DNA from: an uncultured Oscillospiraceae bacterium
Lineage (GTDB): Bacteria > Bacillota > Clostridia > Oscillospirales > Oscillospiraceae
Direction: 5' to 3'
Assembly: GCA_934668285.1 (NCBI GenBank)
Contig: CAKUNB010000065.1
Span: 1-8,602, forward strand
Length of the DNA stretch: 8,602 nucleotides
Positions 1 through 5,763 of the stretch are shown piece by piece (positions within the stretch are counted from its first letter, which is position 1; every line of letters begins with the position of its first letter). The position numbers and the translations under genes were made by a program. The notes under the pieces were generated by a model. It was not told the origin of the DNA. It made no database searches and was given only the letters and a program-made list of their open reading frames with translations.

Positions 1-336
1 GACCTTTGCAACTTCAAGTTTCTTGTGGTGGAAAAGATCCTGCAGGCGCTGTACATTTTCTCCACTGCCTTTGTGATCCTATTTGGTGTGCTGCAGCTGT
101 TTAACGTCCAGGAAAATTGGGCGGGCGGTCACACATGGATGGGTGGCATCGGGCTGCTGTACATTATCCTTGGCCCCATTATCGTCCGTCTTACTTATGA
201 AATGATGATGATGGTCATTCTGCTGGTGAAGAATGTTATCTCCATCAACCACAAGCTCGCCAGCCAGTCCGGCAGTGCGGGCGGGGATGTGTTCGGCGTT
301 CCCGATATGCAGGAGCTGAAGGACGCTGCCCGGCAG
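1..336 (+). CDS. DUF4282 domain membrane protein, partial (5' end outside the window, 3' end lost at a junction)
   Basis: Frame 1 is open from the first base, so the real start lies upstream of the window. The peptide has two hydrophobic segments, one around ILQALYIFSTAFVILFGVLQ and one around GLLYIILGPIIVRLTYEMMM, joined by a short Trp/Gly-containing loop (WAGGHTWMGG). It then has a hydrophilic stretch ending near PDMQELKDAARQ. This two-helix layout with the I-x-R-L-x-Y-E motif at the second helix matches DUF4282 proteins, which are small membrane proteins of unknown function. The frame stays open to 885, but from about 336 it runs antisense to the DUF5685 start and the RseC-family gene, and its composition becomes Arg/Ala-rich. 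The native C-terminus is therefore lost near 325-350. Base composition before the junction looks less GC-rich than after it. The family call is from memory of the motif pattern and is fairly good; the exact end is uncertain by about 15 bases. Confidence 0.65.
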
Positions 337-432
337 CGTAAGGCAGCGGCACAGGCCGCAGTAGGCCGCGCGGTAGCGCGCCTGCTGTTCCTCGGAGAGC
401 CTGTCCCTTCGCGGGAGCACATAGCCGAACAT
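337..432 (-). pseudogene. 5' remnant of a DUF5685-family gene
   Basis: Reading leftwards from the ATG at 432, the peptide begins MFGYVLPRRDRLSEEQQARY and continues with a YCGLCRCL motif. An MFGYV start followed at about residue 30 by a YCGLC cysteine motif is the N-terminal signature of DUF5685 proteins, which are much longer than the piece seen here. After about residue 33 the frame stays open to 79, but it is then only the antisense of the DUF4282 coding sequence, so the gene is cut. A Shine-Dalgarno-like AGGTGAG lies just upstream, inside the end of the RseC-family gene, whose stop is 6 bases before this ATG. It was therefore the last visible gene of the cdaA operon. Function is unknown; the paired cysteines may bind metal (inference). 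Confidence 0.65.
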
Positions 433-438
433 TGCCGC

Positions 439-840
439 TCACCTGACCCTTCCGGTGATGGTTTGGCGGGGCGGGTGGGCCTTGACACGGCGGTTATAGG
501 CAAAGGCGGGCAGCAGACCCAGCACAAAGCAGGTGCCTCCGATCAGGCCGGCCGGCCAGCCCAGCGCCGCCGCCGCGAGATAGCCCGCAACGAACAGCGC
601 AAGCGGCAGCAGGTAGACCAGCGCCGCTGCGGACAGGACGGTTTTGCTCTCCGATTCGACGTAGACGAGCTCTCCGGCCTGCGCGCCGATGGGATTCTCG
701 GCGCGGATGCGGAGCGTCTGCCCGACCGCGCCGCAGCCGCCGCACTTGTGGCAGTCGCCGCTGCAGGCGCTTTGCCGCCGGATGAGCAGCGTGGCTGTGC
801 CGTCGGGCTGCACGGATTCAACGGTTGCTTTCTGCTGCAT
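439..840 (-). CDS. RseC/SoxR-reducing-system family membrane protein
   Basis: The product is 133 residues. The N-terminal ~60 residues form a small beta-rich domain with a cysteine cluster, C26-x3-C30-x2-C33-x2-C36. Two hydrophobic helices follow at about residues 68-88 and 92-113, and the basic tail is rich in Arg and Lys. This layout fits the RseC/MucC family. E. coli RseC belongs to the Rsx/Rse system that reduces the SoxR iron-sulfur cluster and also modulates sigma-E signalling. In Clostridia the role is not established, but the cysteine cluster suggests a redox or metal function at the membrane. The ATG at 840 lies 4 bases after the cdaR stop, with only a weak GAG as ribosome site, so translation probably depends on coupling to cdaR. 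That matters because cdaR carries an early stop codon here. The family call is good; the function is inference. Confidence 0.85.
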   Translation of the reverse strand: MQQKATVESVQPDGTATLLIRRQSACSGDCHKCGGCGAVGQTLRIRAENPIGAQAGELVYVESESKTVLSAAALVYLLPLALFVAGYLAAAALGWPAGLIGGTCFVLGLLPAFAYNRRVKAHPPRQTITGRVR

Positions 841-844
841 CGGC

Positions 845-2065
845 TCAGCTTGCGTCGACGACCTGCACGGTGTACGGCTCGTTGATGACCCCGGCCTTGG
901 AGCCTTCAGGCAGCTTCACCGTCAGTGTGACGGTCTTGGTCGTCGCGTCGTAGCCGCCGGTCATGTCGGCGGAGACGCGGAGATTGGCGGCGGTGATGGT
1001 ATTGACCTCGGAGGCCTTGCCGCGCACGGAGATCACCACGCTCTGCTCGGCGAAGTCCAGCGCGCCGGTATCGTTCAGGCGGTTAATATCCGCGCAGGGG
1101 ACGGTAATGCGCTTGGTCATCAGGCCGTTAAAGCGGAGCCGGACCTTTACGTTCGTATCCGAGCCGCGGATGGTCACACCGGCGGGCAGCTCGGGGGTGA
1201 TATCCCACGTCTGGCTCTCGGTGGTCTTGGCCAGATCGATGGTCATGATCTCAAGATAATCAAGTGATTTCAGCGCTTCCTCGCTGCCGGTGACGGCGAT
1301 GGTCTTCGGCTCGATGGTGCAGTTCACATCGCTCTCCGTCGCGCCGCCGCCGTCGATGAGCTTCACGCGCAGCTCGACTTGCTTATACCGCAGGATGGGA
1401 ACGGTCAGGTGCACCGTCTCGGACGAGGCCGTAACGTTCGCGCTCAGCGTCAGCGCATTGCCGTCGGCATCGACGAAGGTATAAGGATAGTCCGCGTCGA
1501 TATCCGCGCTCACTCCCTCGAGGTTGACCTGCGCGACGGCGTGGTCGATGAGGCTGACCTCCTCGGCGGGGCCGCTGACGGAGAGGGTCGACGCCGATTC
1601 GGTGTCGCGGATATAGCCGTCGGCCAGCGTGCCGATTTACTCCACCGTGACGGGGAGGCCGGTGCGCTCGCGGTATTCACTTACCTTCACCGTGATGCGG
1701 CTGGAATTCGTGTCGACCAGCTTGATATCGCCCGAGGCGACCGTCGAGGGCGGCTCAAGCGTCCAGCTCAGGTCGTATTCGCCCGGCGCGTCGATGTTGC
1801 TGACATCCGCGATGGCCTCGAGAGAGCTGCTGCTCAGCTCCTTGAGGTCGGAGCGGCGGCCGGAAACGGAAACGTTCACATACTGCTCGCTGCCCTCGGT
1901 GAGCATCAGGTTTTTGCTTTGCAGGTCAATCAGACCAACCAGACGCACACGGACGCCCTTGATATCCGCGCGGCCGTCTGGGTTGACGACCGTAACGGCA
2001 TAGACCCACAGGCCGATGGACACCAGCAGCGCCAGCAAAAAGGCCAGAATCTTATGTTTCTGCAT
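845..2065 (-). pseudogene. cdaR: CdaR (YbbR-domain regulator of c-di-AMP synthase), interrupted by an in-frame TAA
   Basis: The gene starts at the ATG at 2065 with AAGGAG 7 bases upstream, and overlaps the end of cdaA by 14 bases. The N-terminus has one membrane helix (residues ~6-27, ILAFLLALLVSIGLWVYAV), then about four YbbR repeats that should lie outside the membrane. CdaR binds CdaA and tunes its diadenylate cyclase activity. At codon 143 (positions 1639-1637) there is a TAA. Reading on in the same frame gives IGTLADGYIRDTESAS and then two to three further good YbbR repeats up to the TGA at 845, about 406 codons in all, a normal length for the family. A single base change therefore splits an otherwise intact gene. 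The residue lost could be Tyr, Gln, Lys, Glu, Leu or Ser; TAC or TAT to TAA is one possible route. The remaining 142-residue product would keep the membrane helix and first repeat only. A sequencing error is the main alternative. Confidence 0.88.
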
Positions 2066-2927
2066 CGTTGTTCTCCTTTTGCTTCCACTTGCGAAGCAGC
2101 AGCTTCAGCGGGTTGCGGGTTTTGGTCTCCTCCTGCGGGGCAAGCTCGTTTTCCAGCAGCTTTTCCAGTGTTTTGGGGGCAAGATGGCGCTTGAGCATGC
2201 CGCCGATGGCGACGGAGATCGTGCCGGTCTCCTCCGAGACGATCACGACCACGGCGTCGGAAACCTCGCTCATGCCGATACCGGCGCGGTGGCGAGTGCC
2301 GAGGTCGCTGCTGATGTTGCGGTTCTGCGTCAGCGGCAGAACGCAGCCCGCCGCCGCGATGCGCTCGTTGCGGATAATGACCGCGCCGTCGTGCAGTGCC
2401 GCCTTCGTGAAGAAAATGTTGCGCAACAGCTCGCTGGATACCCGCGCGTCGACCACCGTGCCGCTCTTCTGCCAGTCGATCAGGGAAGTGGAGCGCTCAA
2501 AGACGATCAGCACGCCCGTGCGCTCGCGGGACATCGTCTCGCAGGCCGAAACGGTCTGCTCGATCACGCGGTCGATATCGCGCTTCTCCTCCTTGGTCGA
2601 AAGGATCTCGCGCAGGCTCTTGGCGCCCAGCTTTTCCAGCATCCGGCGAATCTCCGGCTGAAAGACCACGACCAGCACAATCAGACCGATTTCCAGAATT
2701 TTATCCAGAAGATAGTTCATCAGATACATGTTAAGAATCTGCGTGACCAGCGTCAGCGCCAGAATGATGAGCACGCTCTTGGCAATACGGGACGCGCCCG
2801 TCGTCTGGATCATGATGATGATCGCGTAGATTACCAGTGCGACCAGTAAAATGTCAACAACGTCCATCAGCCGGATCGTCGGCAGCATGGAGAAAAAGTC
2901 TCGGAAGTATTCAATAATTGTATCCAT
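2052..2927 (-). CDS. cdaA: CdaA, membrane diadenylate cyclase (c-di-AMP synthase)
   Basis: This 291-residue protein condenses two ATP into cyclic di-AMP, the second messenger that controls potassium and osmolyte transport and wall homeostasis in Firmicutes. Three membrane helices lie at about residues 24-41, 50-66 and 77-90. The DisA_N-type catalytic domain covers about 95-250, with the DGA motif at 180-182 (LHDGAVII) and the RHR motif at 212-214 (GTRHRAGIG), both intact. The C-terminal tail is charged. I chose the ATG at 2927 because a GGGG Shine-Dalgarno-like run (2940-2937) sits 9 bases upstream. A TTG two codons earlier is in frame but too close to that run. It is the first gene of the operon and overlaps cdaR by 14 bases, as in the widespread cdaA-cdaR pair. 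The usual third gene, glmM, is not next; an RseC-family gene takes its place. Confidence 0.96.
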   Translation of the reverse strand: MDTIIEYFRDFFSMLPTIRLMDVVDILLVALVIYAIIIMIQTTGASRIAKSVLIILALTLVTQILNMYLMNYLLDKILEIGLIVLVVVFQPEIRRMLEKLGAKSLREILSTKEEKRDIDRVIEQTVSACETMSRERTGVLIVFERSTSLIDWQKSGTVVDARVSSELLRNIFFTKAALHDGAVIIRNERIAAAGCVLPLTQNRNISSDLGTRHRAGIGMSEVSDAVVVIVSEETGTISVAIGGMLKRHLAPKTLEKLLENELAPQEETKTRNPLKLLLRKWKQKENNDAET

Positions 2928-2978
2928 AAGCAAAAACCCCGCGTGTTGCCGCGCACAAGTGGTATAGTTATTCGTCTA

Positions 2979-3007
2979 ATTATATCCGATTTTTTTCTCA
3001 ATAGCAA
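2979..3007 (-). promoter_or_regulatory. Sigma-A promoter of the cdaA operon
   Basis: On the - strand a -35 box TTGCTA (3007-3002) and a perfect -10 box TATAAT (2984-2979) are separated by exactly 17 bases. Transcription would start near 2972, giving a leader of about 45 bases before cdaA. The promoter begins about 20 bases beyond the stop codon of the cysteine desulfurase. I see no clear hairpin terminator between the two, so some read-through from the upstream unit is possible. Confidence 0.8.
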
Positions 3008-3028
3008 GTGGCAAAGCTCGGGGCGTCT

Positions 3029-4141
3029 CTATTTTTTTGAAAACATTCTGTTACAAATTGCAGCAAAGCGCATGACCTCCGCCGGTGTATTGAAGGCCGA
3101 AAAGCTGACGCGGAGGGTGCCGCAGCCGAGCGTTCCGGCACTCCGGTGGGCGCGCGGGGCGCAGTGCAGGCCCGCGCGGACGGCGATGCCCTCGGCGGCG
3201 AGGCGCTGCGCCGCCTCCTCGCAGTCCATGCCCGCCGTGCGGAAGGAGACGACGCCGCTCTGCGGGCGGCCGAAATAGCCGTGCAGCGCGGGAATGTCCG
3301 CCGTTTTTTCTCGAAGGAGGCGGGTCAGTGCCTCCTCGCGGTGCAGGATACGGGCGGGCGTCGTTTTCTGCACAAAGCGCAGGCCCTCCAGCAGGCCCGC
3401 GATGCCGCAGACGTTGTGCGTGCCCGCCTCCAGCCGGTCGGGCAGGAAATCGGGCATGGTCATCAGCTCGGAATTGCTGCCCGTGCCGCCCTCGAGCAGC
3501 GGCTCGCCCACCTGCGCACACAGCAGCAGGCCCGTGCCCTGCGGGCCGTAGAGGCCCTTGTGCCCCGGCATGGCGATAAAGGCCGCTCCGGTCTTTTCCA
3601 GCGAAACGGGCAGCGTGCCCGCCGACTGCGACGCGTCGACGATCAGCGGGACACCGTGCATCCGGCAGAGCGCCGCAATGTCCGCCAGCGGCAGGATATA
3701 GCCGAACACGTTGGAAACATGCGTGCAGACCACGGCGGACGGGAGCAGCGCGAGCGCCTGCGCCAGCTCCTCAAGCAGGCGGTCGGGACGGAACAGCGCC
3801 GTCCCGACGACCGTCAGCTCCGCGCCGAGCGTGTGGAGCGGGCGCATGACCGCGTTGTGCTCAAAGCCGCTGACGATCACGCGGCTGCCGGGCTTTACCA
3901 ACGTTTTGATCGCCAGATTCAGGCCATGCGTCGCGTTCATGGTGAACACCACCTGCTCCGGCGCGGCGTCGAACAGCTCCGCCGCCAGCGTGCGGCAGGC
4001 AAAGACCGTCTGCGCCGCCCGCTCGGCTGCCGGATGGCCGCCCCGCCCGACGCTGGCGTGGGTGCTGACGGCGCGGCGGACGGCCTCGGCAACGGACGGC
4101 GGCTTTTGCAGCGTGGTGGCGGCGCTGTCAAAGTAGATCAT
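3029..4141 (-). CDS. Cysteine desulfurase family protein (class V aminotransferase fold, SufS-like)
   Basis: This 370-residue PLP enzyme should remove sulfur, or selenium, from cysteine or selenocysteine as an enzyme-bound persulfide. The N-terminus has the family motif YFDSAATT. PLP-site residues are visible: His95 (GFEHNAVMRPL), Asp169 in LIVDASQS, and the Schiff-base Lys195 in MPGHKGLYGPQG. The EGGTGSNS motif follows at 217-224, and the catalytic cysteine is Cys327 in RAGLHCAPRAH. The EGGTGS motif places it in the subgroup often found in Clostridia beside DUF3343. The ATG at 4141 is the best start: GGGAGGT lies 6 bases upstream and the ATG overlaps the TGA of the DUF3343 gene (ATGA). A start 18 bases further upstream is possible but lacks that signal. 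No fused scaffold or partner such as IscU is nearby. The in vivo acceptor is unknown, and the neighbour suggests a small carrier. Confidence 0.92.
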   Translation of the reverse strand: MIYFDSAATTLQKPPSVAEAVRRAVSTHASVGRGGHPAAERAAQTVFACRTLAAELFDAAPEQVVFTMNATHGLNLAIKTLVKPGSRVIVSGFEHNAVMRPLHTLGAELTVVGTALFRPDRLLEELAQALALLPSAVVCTHVSNVFGYILPLADIAALCRMHGVPLIVDASQSAGTLPVSLEKTGAAFIAMPGHKGLYGPQGTGLLLCAQVGEPLLEGGTGSNSELMTMPDFLPDRLEAGTHNVCGIAGLLEGLRFVQKTTPARILHREEALTRLLREKTADIPALHGYFGRPQSGVVSFRTAGMDCEEAAQRLAAEGIAVRAGLHCAPRAHRSAGTLGCGTLRVSFSAFNTPAEVMRFAAICNRMFSKK

Positions 4142-4389
4142 GGCTGTACCTCCCGCCACTGCCCGTTTTCTCTGCGGTAGACGCGGCGGTAGGGTATTCC
4201 CGCGCGGTCAAGCTCCGCCCTGACGTGCGAGGCGATCCGCCCCGCCACGCGTAGACTGTAGCCGCAGCCCTGCTGACGCAGCTCCATCGGCGTGCGCACC
4301 GCCGCTGCGGTCAGTCCGCCTTTTTGCAGGAGCTGCCGTCCCTGCATTGCCGCCGTTACCGACCGGAAGGTGAAGTAATAGTCATTCAT
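4138..4389 (-). CDS. DUF3343 (putative Se/S-carrier-like) protein
   Basis: This is a small 83-residue protein. It begins MNDYYFTFRSVTAAMQGRQL and has a conserved-looking proline (P34, in VRTPMELRQ) followed by a single cysteine, Cys42, in GCGYSLRV. DUF3343 proteins have this beta-alpha-beta core with one CG motif and are annotated as putative Se/S carriers, partly because they sit next to cysteine desulfurases and YedF-like proteins. Here the stop codon overlaps the desulfurase start by 4 bases, so the two are surely co-translated. The inference is that Cys42 takes the sulfane sulfur or selenium from the desulfurase. The ATG at 4389 has a strong GGAGGGGGTG site about 5 bases upstream. A longer 100-residue reading frame from 4440 would add a Gly/Ser-rich extension encoded across that ribosome site, so I reject it. 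Confidence 0.88.
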   Translation of the reverse strand: MNDYYFTFRSVTAAMQGRQLLQKGGLTAAAVRTPMELRQQGCGYSLRVAGRIASHVRAELDRAGIPYRRVYRRENGQWREVQP

Positions 4390-4454
4390 GGAAGCACCCC
4401 CTCCCCATCCAGCGTATGTGCCGGAGACGGATTGTGACACATTCCGCAGGGAAA

Positions 4455-4480
4455 ATTTTATAACTTAATAAAAACTTAAT
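4455..4480 (-). promoter_or_regulatory. Candidate promoter of the DUF3343-desulfurase unit with an 11-bp-period direct repeat
   Basis: On the - strand ATTAAGTT occurs twice, at 4480-4473 and 4469-4462, exactly 11 bases apart. The second copy runs into TATAAAAT (4462-4455), a -10-like box. There is no good -35 box at 17 bases. Two direct repeats one helical turn apart, sitting where the -35 should be, is the layout of promoters activated by OmpR/PhoB-type response regulators. The leader to the ATG at 4389 would be about 60 bases. The region is AT-rich anyway, so chance cannot be excluded. Confidence 0.4.
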
Positions 4481-4576
4481 GACTTTTCGGTTATATTTTT
4501 AATATTTTCCGGCTATGATGTAGCTGTAAACGTTGAGTTTTCTTTTTCATTTTCCCCTCTTTTCTTTTTAGGATTT

Positions 4577-4615
4577 CGCAGACAAGTCAGCCGCTTGTCT
4601 GCGACTTTCTTTCGT
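4577..4615 (+). terminator. Terminator-like hairpin with no assigned gene
   Basis: CGCAGACAAG (4577-4586) and CTTGTCTGCG (4594-4603) form a perfect 10-bp stem, 11 with the flanking T-A pair, around a 7-base loop. On the + strand it is followed by CTTTCTTTCGTTTG, a broken T tract. On the - strand the tail is A/G-rich, so it would work only for + transcription. No + strand gene lies upstream within the window's left neighbour, which is read on the - strand. It could end a small RNA or stop antisense transcription entering rpsF. Confidence 0.45.
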
Positions 4616-4619
4616 TTGG

Positions 4620-4675
4620 GGGAACCTCTGACGCGCTCGGTTGCGGCGGGCGACGGAGCACGTCAGAGGCTTCCC
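4620..4675. repeat. Long imperfect palindrome (dispersed-repeat-like hairpin)
   Basis: The arms GGGAACCTCTGACG (4620-4633) and CGTCAGAGGCTTCCC (4661-4675) pair over 14 bp with one bulged C. The inner arms 4635-4644 and 4650-4659 pair over nearly 10 bp more, around the loop GGCGG. The whole would fold into a hairpin of about 56 bases. There is no U tract, so it is not a terminator. Its size and position next to another repeat suggest a REP- or MITE-like non-autonomous element. Copy number cannot be seen from one window. Confidence 0.6.
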
Positions 4676-4693
4676 ATGGTTTGTCATATATAG

Positions 4694-4732
4694 GAAACGG
4701 ATTGCGTGTCGCTTCGCTCCTCACAATGACAG
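4694..4732. repeat. Widespread intergenic repeat of the ATTGC(n)GCTTCGCTCC(n)CAATGACA type
   Basis: The segment GGAAACGGATTGCG followed by GTCGCTTCGCTCCTCACAAT and GACAGGGG resembles a well-known dispersed bacterial intergenic repeat. When such repeats are translated they give hypothetical peptides with CHCEERSD, and that string appears here on the - strand (about 4732-4709). The ATTG and CAAT ends are inverted, so it can fold. It lies directly beside the palindrome at 4620-4675, and both sit about 60 bases upstream of the rpsF promoter. Recognition is from memory of the repeat pattern. Confidence 0.6.
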
Positions 4733-4789
4733 GGGAGGGGGAATCCTTCAATAATGCGGGGATTTTCGTGAAAAATGTGGAAAATCTGC

Positions 4790-4818
4790 TTGACAAATTG
4801 GGGTTGGGTCTGTAAAAT
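4790..4818 (+). promoter_or_regulatory. Sigma-A promoter of rpsF-ssb-rpsR
   Basis: A consensus -35 box TTGACA (4790-4795) and a -10 box TAAAAT (4813-4818) are spaced by exactly 17 bases. An A-rich stretch (4770-4785) lies upstream and could act as an UP element. Transcription should start near 4825, giving a leader of about 74 bases. The strength fits a ribosomal-protein operon. Confidence 0.9.
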
Positions 4819-4824
4819 AGAATG

Positions 4825-4868
4825 GCCTGCAAATGCGGGCAATCCTTGCCGCCGACGCGATCGGCGGC
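4825..4868 (+). promoter_or_regulatory. Structured rpsF leader, candidate S6:S18 autoregulatory element
   Basis: Two hairpins follow the predicted start of transcription. The first is GCCTGC-AAAT-GCGGGC (4825-4840, 6 bp with one G-U pair). The second is GCCGCCGA-CGCGA-TCGGCGGC (4848-4868, a perfect 8-bp stem). The outer GGCC at 4824-4827 can also pair with GGCC at 4866-4869, so an alternative fold exists. In many bacteria the S6:S18 complex represses its own operon by binding a structured, CCG-containing leader, and several CCG triplets are present here. Function is inference; the hairpins are seen. Confidence 0.5.
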
Positions 4869-4897
4869 CAAAAGTCCAAAAGGAGGTGCAAACAACA

Positions 4898-5194
4898 ATG
4901 GCTAAGATTTCCGGCAAGTATGAGATCGTCTATATCATCGACCCCGCGAAGGGTGAAGAGGGTATCGCCGCTCTCGTGGAAAAGTTCAAGGCGATGGTTG
5001 AGGCAGAAGGTACCCTTACCGGTATCGAGGAATGGGGCAAGCGCCGGCTGGCGTATCCCATCAACGACCTGCCCGAAGGCTACTATGTCCTGATGAACTG
5101 CGAATGCAAGCCCGAGCTCCCCGCTGAGCTGGACCGTGTGTTCAAGATCACGGACGGCATCCTTCGCTCCATCATCGTCGCCGTCGAAGAGTAA
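4898..5194 (+). CDS. rpsF: 30S ribosomal protein bS6
   Basis: This 98-residue protein binds the central domain of 16S rRNA together with bS18. It starts MAKISGKYEIVYIIDPA, then carries the typical EEWGKRRLAYPINDLPEGYYVLM segment in the middle (written here as positions ~46-68) and ends RSIIVAVEE. Length and motifs are normal for the family. The ATG at 4898 follows AAAAGGAGGTG with about 10 bases of spacing. The frame is open upstream to 4775, but that extension crosses the promoter, so it is not used. First gene of the classical rpsF-ssb-rpsR operon; ssb follows after 12 bases. Confidence 0.97.
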   Translation: MAKISGKYEIVYIIDPAKGEEGIAALVEKFKAMVEAEGTLTGIEEWGKRRLAYPINDLPEGYYVLMNCECKPELPAELDRVFKITDGILRSIIVAVEE

Positions 5195-5206
5195 GGAGGC
5201 TCCTTC

Positions 5207-5710
5207 ATGCTGAACCATATCGTTCTCATGGGCCGTCTTACCCGTGACCCCGAGCTGCGCCGGACGGGTTCCGGTATCGCCGTGGCCACGTTCGCCCTCG
5301 CCGTTGACCGAGACTTTAACAGTCAGTCCGGCGAGCGGGAAACGGATTTCATCGACATCGTCGCTTGGCGCAGTACCGCTGAGTTCGTCAGCAAGTATTT
5401 CACCAAGGGCCGCATGGCGGTGGTCTCCGGTCGGCTCCAGATCAGAGGCTGGACCGACAAAGACGGAAATAAGCGCCGCACCGCTGAGGTCGTTGCCGAT
5501 AATGTCTATTTCGGCGACTCCAAGCGCGACAGCGGCGACAACGGCAGCTACTCCGCTCCGGCTTACGGCAGCGCCCCTGCGTATGGCAATGCGCCTGCGT
5601 ACGGCAACGCCGCGCCCACCGGCGGCTATGGCGCTGCGGCCCCCGCGGCTCCCGCGCCCGCGTCCGACTTCTCGATGATCGAGGATGACGACAGCCAGCT
5701 CCCGTTCTGA
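5207..5710 (+). CDS. ssb: Single-stranded DNA-binding protein SSB
   Basis: This 167-residue protein coats single-stranded DNA in replication, repair and recombination. The OB-fold domain covers about residues 1-104, starting MLNHIVLMGRLTRDPELRR, with DFIDIVAWRSTAEF and the VSGRLQIRGWTDKDG strand clearly visible. A flexible Ala/Gly/Pro/Tyr linker follows, with three tandem PAYG(S/N)A units, then the acidic tip IEDDDSQLPF, which recruits partner proteins. The start at 5207 has GGAGG (5195-5199) 7 bases upstream, immediately after the rpsF stop. Genome position between rpsF and rpsR is the standard one for the main Firmicutes SSB, so this is the essential housekeeping copy rather than a plasmid or phage one. 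Confidence 0.97.
   Translation: MLNHIVLMGRLTRDPELRRTGSGIAVATFALAVDRDFNSQSGERETDFIDIVAWRSTAEFVSKYFTKGRMAVVSGRLQIRGWTDKDGNKRRTAEVVADNVYFGDSKRDSGDNGSYSAPAYGSAPAYGNAPAYGNAAPTGGYGAAAPAAPAPASDFSMIEDDDSQLPF
5558..5611 (+). repeat. Three 18-bp tandem repeats in the ssb linker
   Basis: Three in-frame units encode PAYGSA (5558-5575), PAYGNA (5576-5593) and PAYGNA (5594-5611). The codons differ between units (TAC/TAT, AGC/AAT/AAC), so the repeat is kept at protein level more than at DNA level. The number of units could vary between strains. Confidence 0.8.
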
Positions 5711-5763
5711 TTTTCCGTAGCTGAGCTTTTTCACCAGAGTATTGAAGAAGGAGGATTTCATCA

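Noticed and set aside
336..885. Continuation of the DUF4282 frame as one 286-residue protein
   Set aside because: From about 336 it is antisense to the DUF5685 start and the RseC-family gene, and turns into Arg/Ala-rich text with no domain.
1637..1639. Stop-codon recoding of TAA in cdaR
   Set aside because: TAA ends rpsF, cdaA and the ABC ATPase normally in this window, and no recoding signal is visible.
1379..2194. Long + strand frame opposite cdaR and cdaA
   Set aside because: Low-complexity Arg/Asp/Ala/Gln composition typical of antisense shadows in GC-rich DNA; the opposite strand has clear domains and ribosome sites.
3146..4180. Long + strand frame opposite the cysteine desulfurase
   Set aside because: Antisense shadow; the - strand carries all PLP and catalytic motifs.
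4775..4897. Upstream extension of rpsF (139 residues)
   Set aside because: It would start before the promoter and run through the leader; the ATG at 4898 has an ideal ribosome site and the family's usual start.
4587..4917. Two small - strand frames in the rpsF upstream gap
   Set aside because: They translate a dispersed intergenic repeat (CHCEERSD and VRSEATRN strings), the source of many false hypothetical proteins.
5558..5611. CRISPR-like or minisatellite array
   Set aside because: Only three units, inside the ssb linker, with codon variation that keeps the protein sequence; no spacers.
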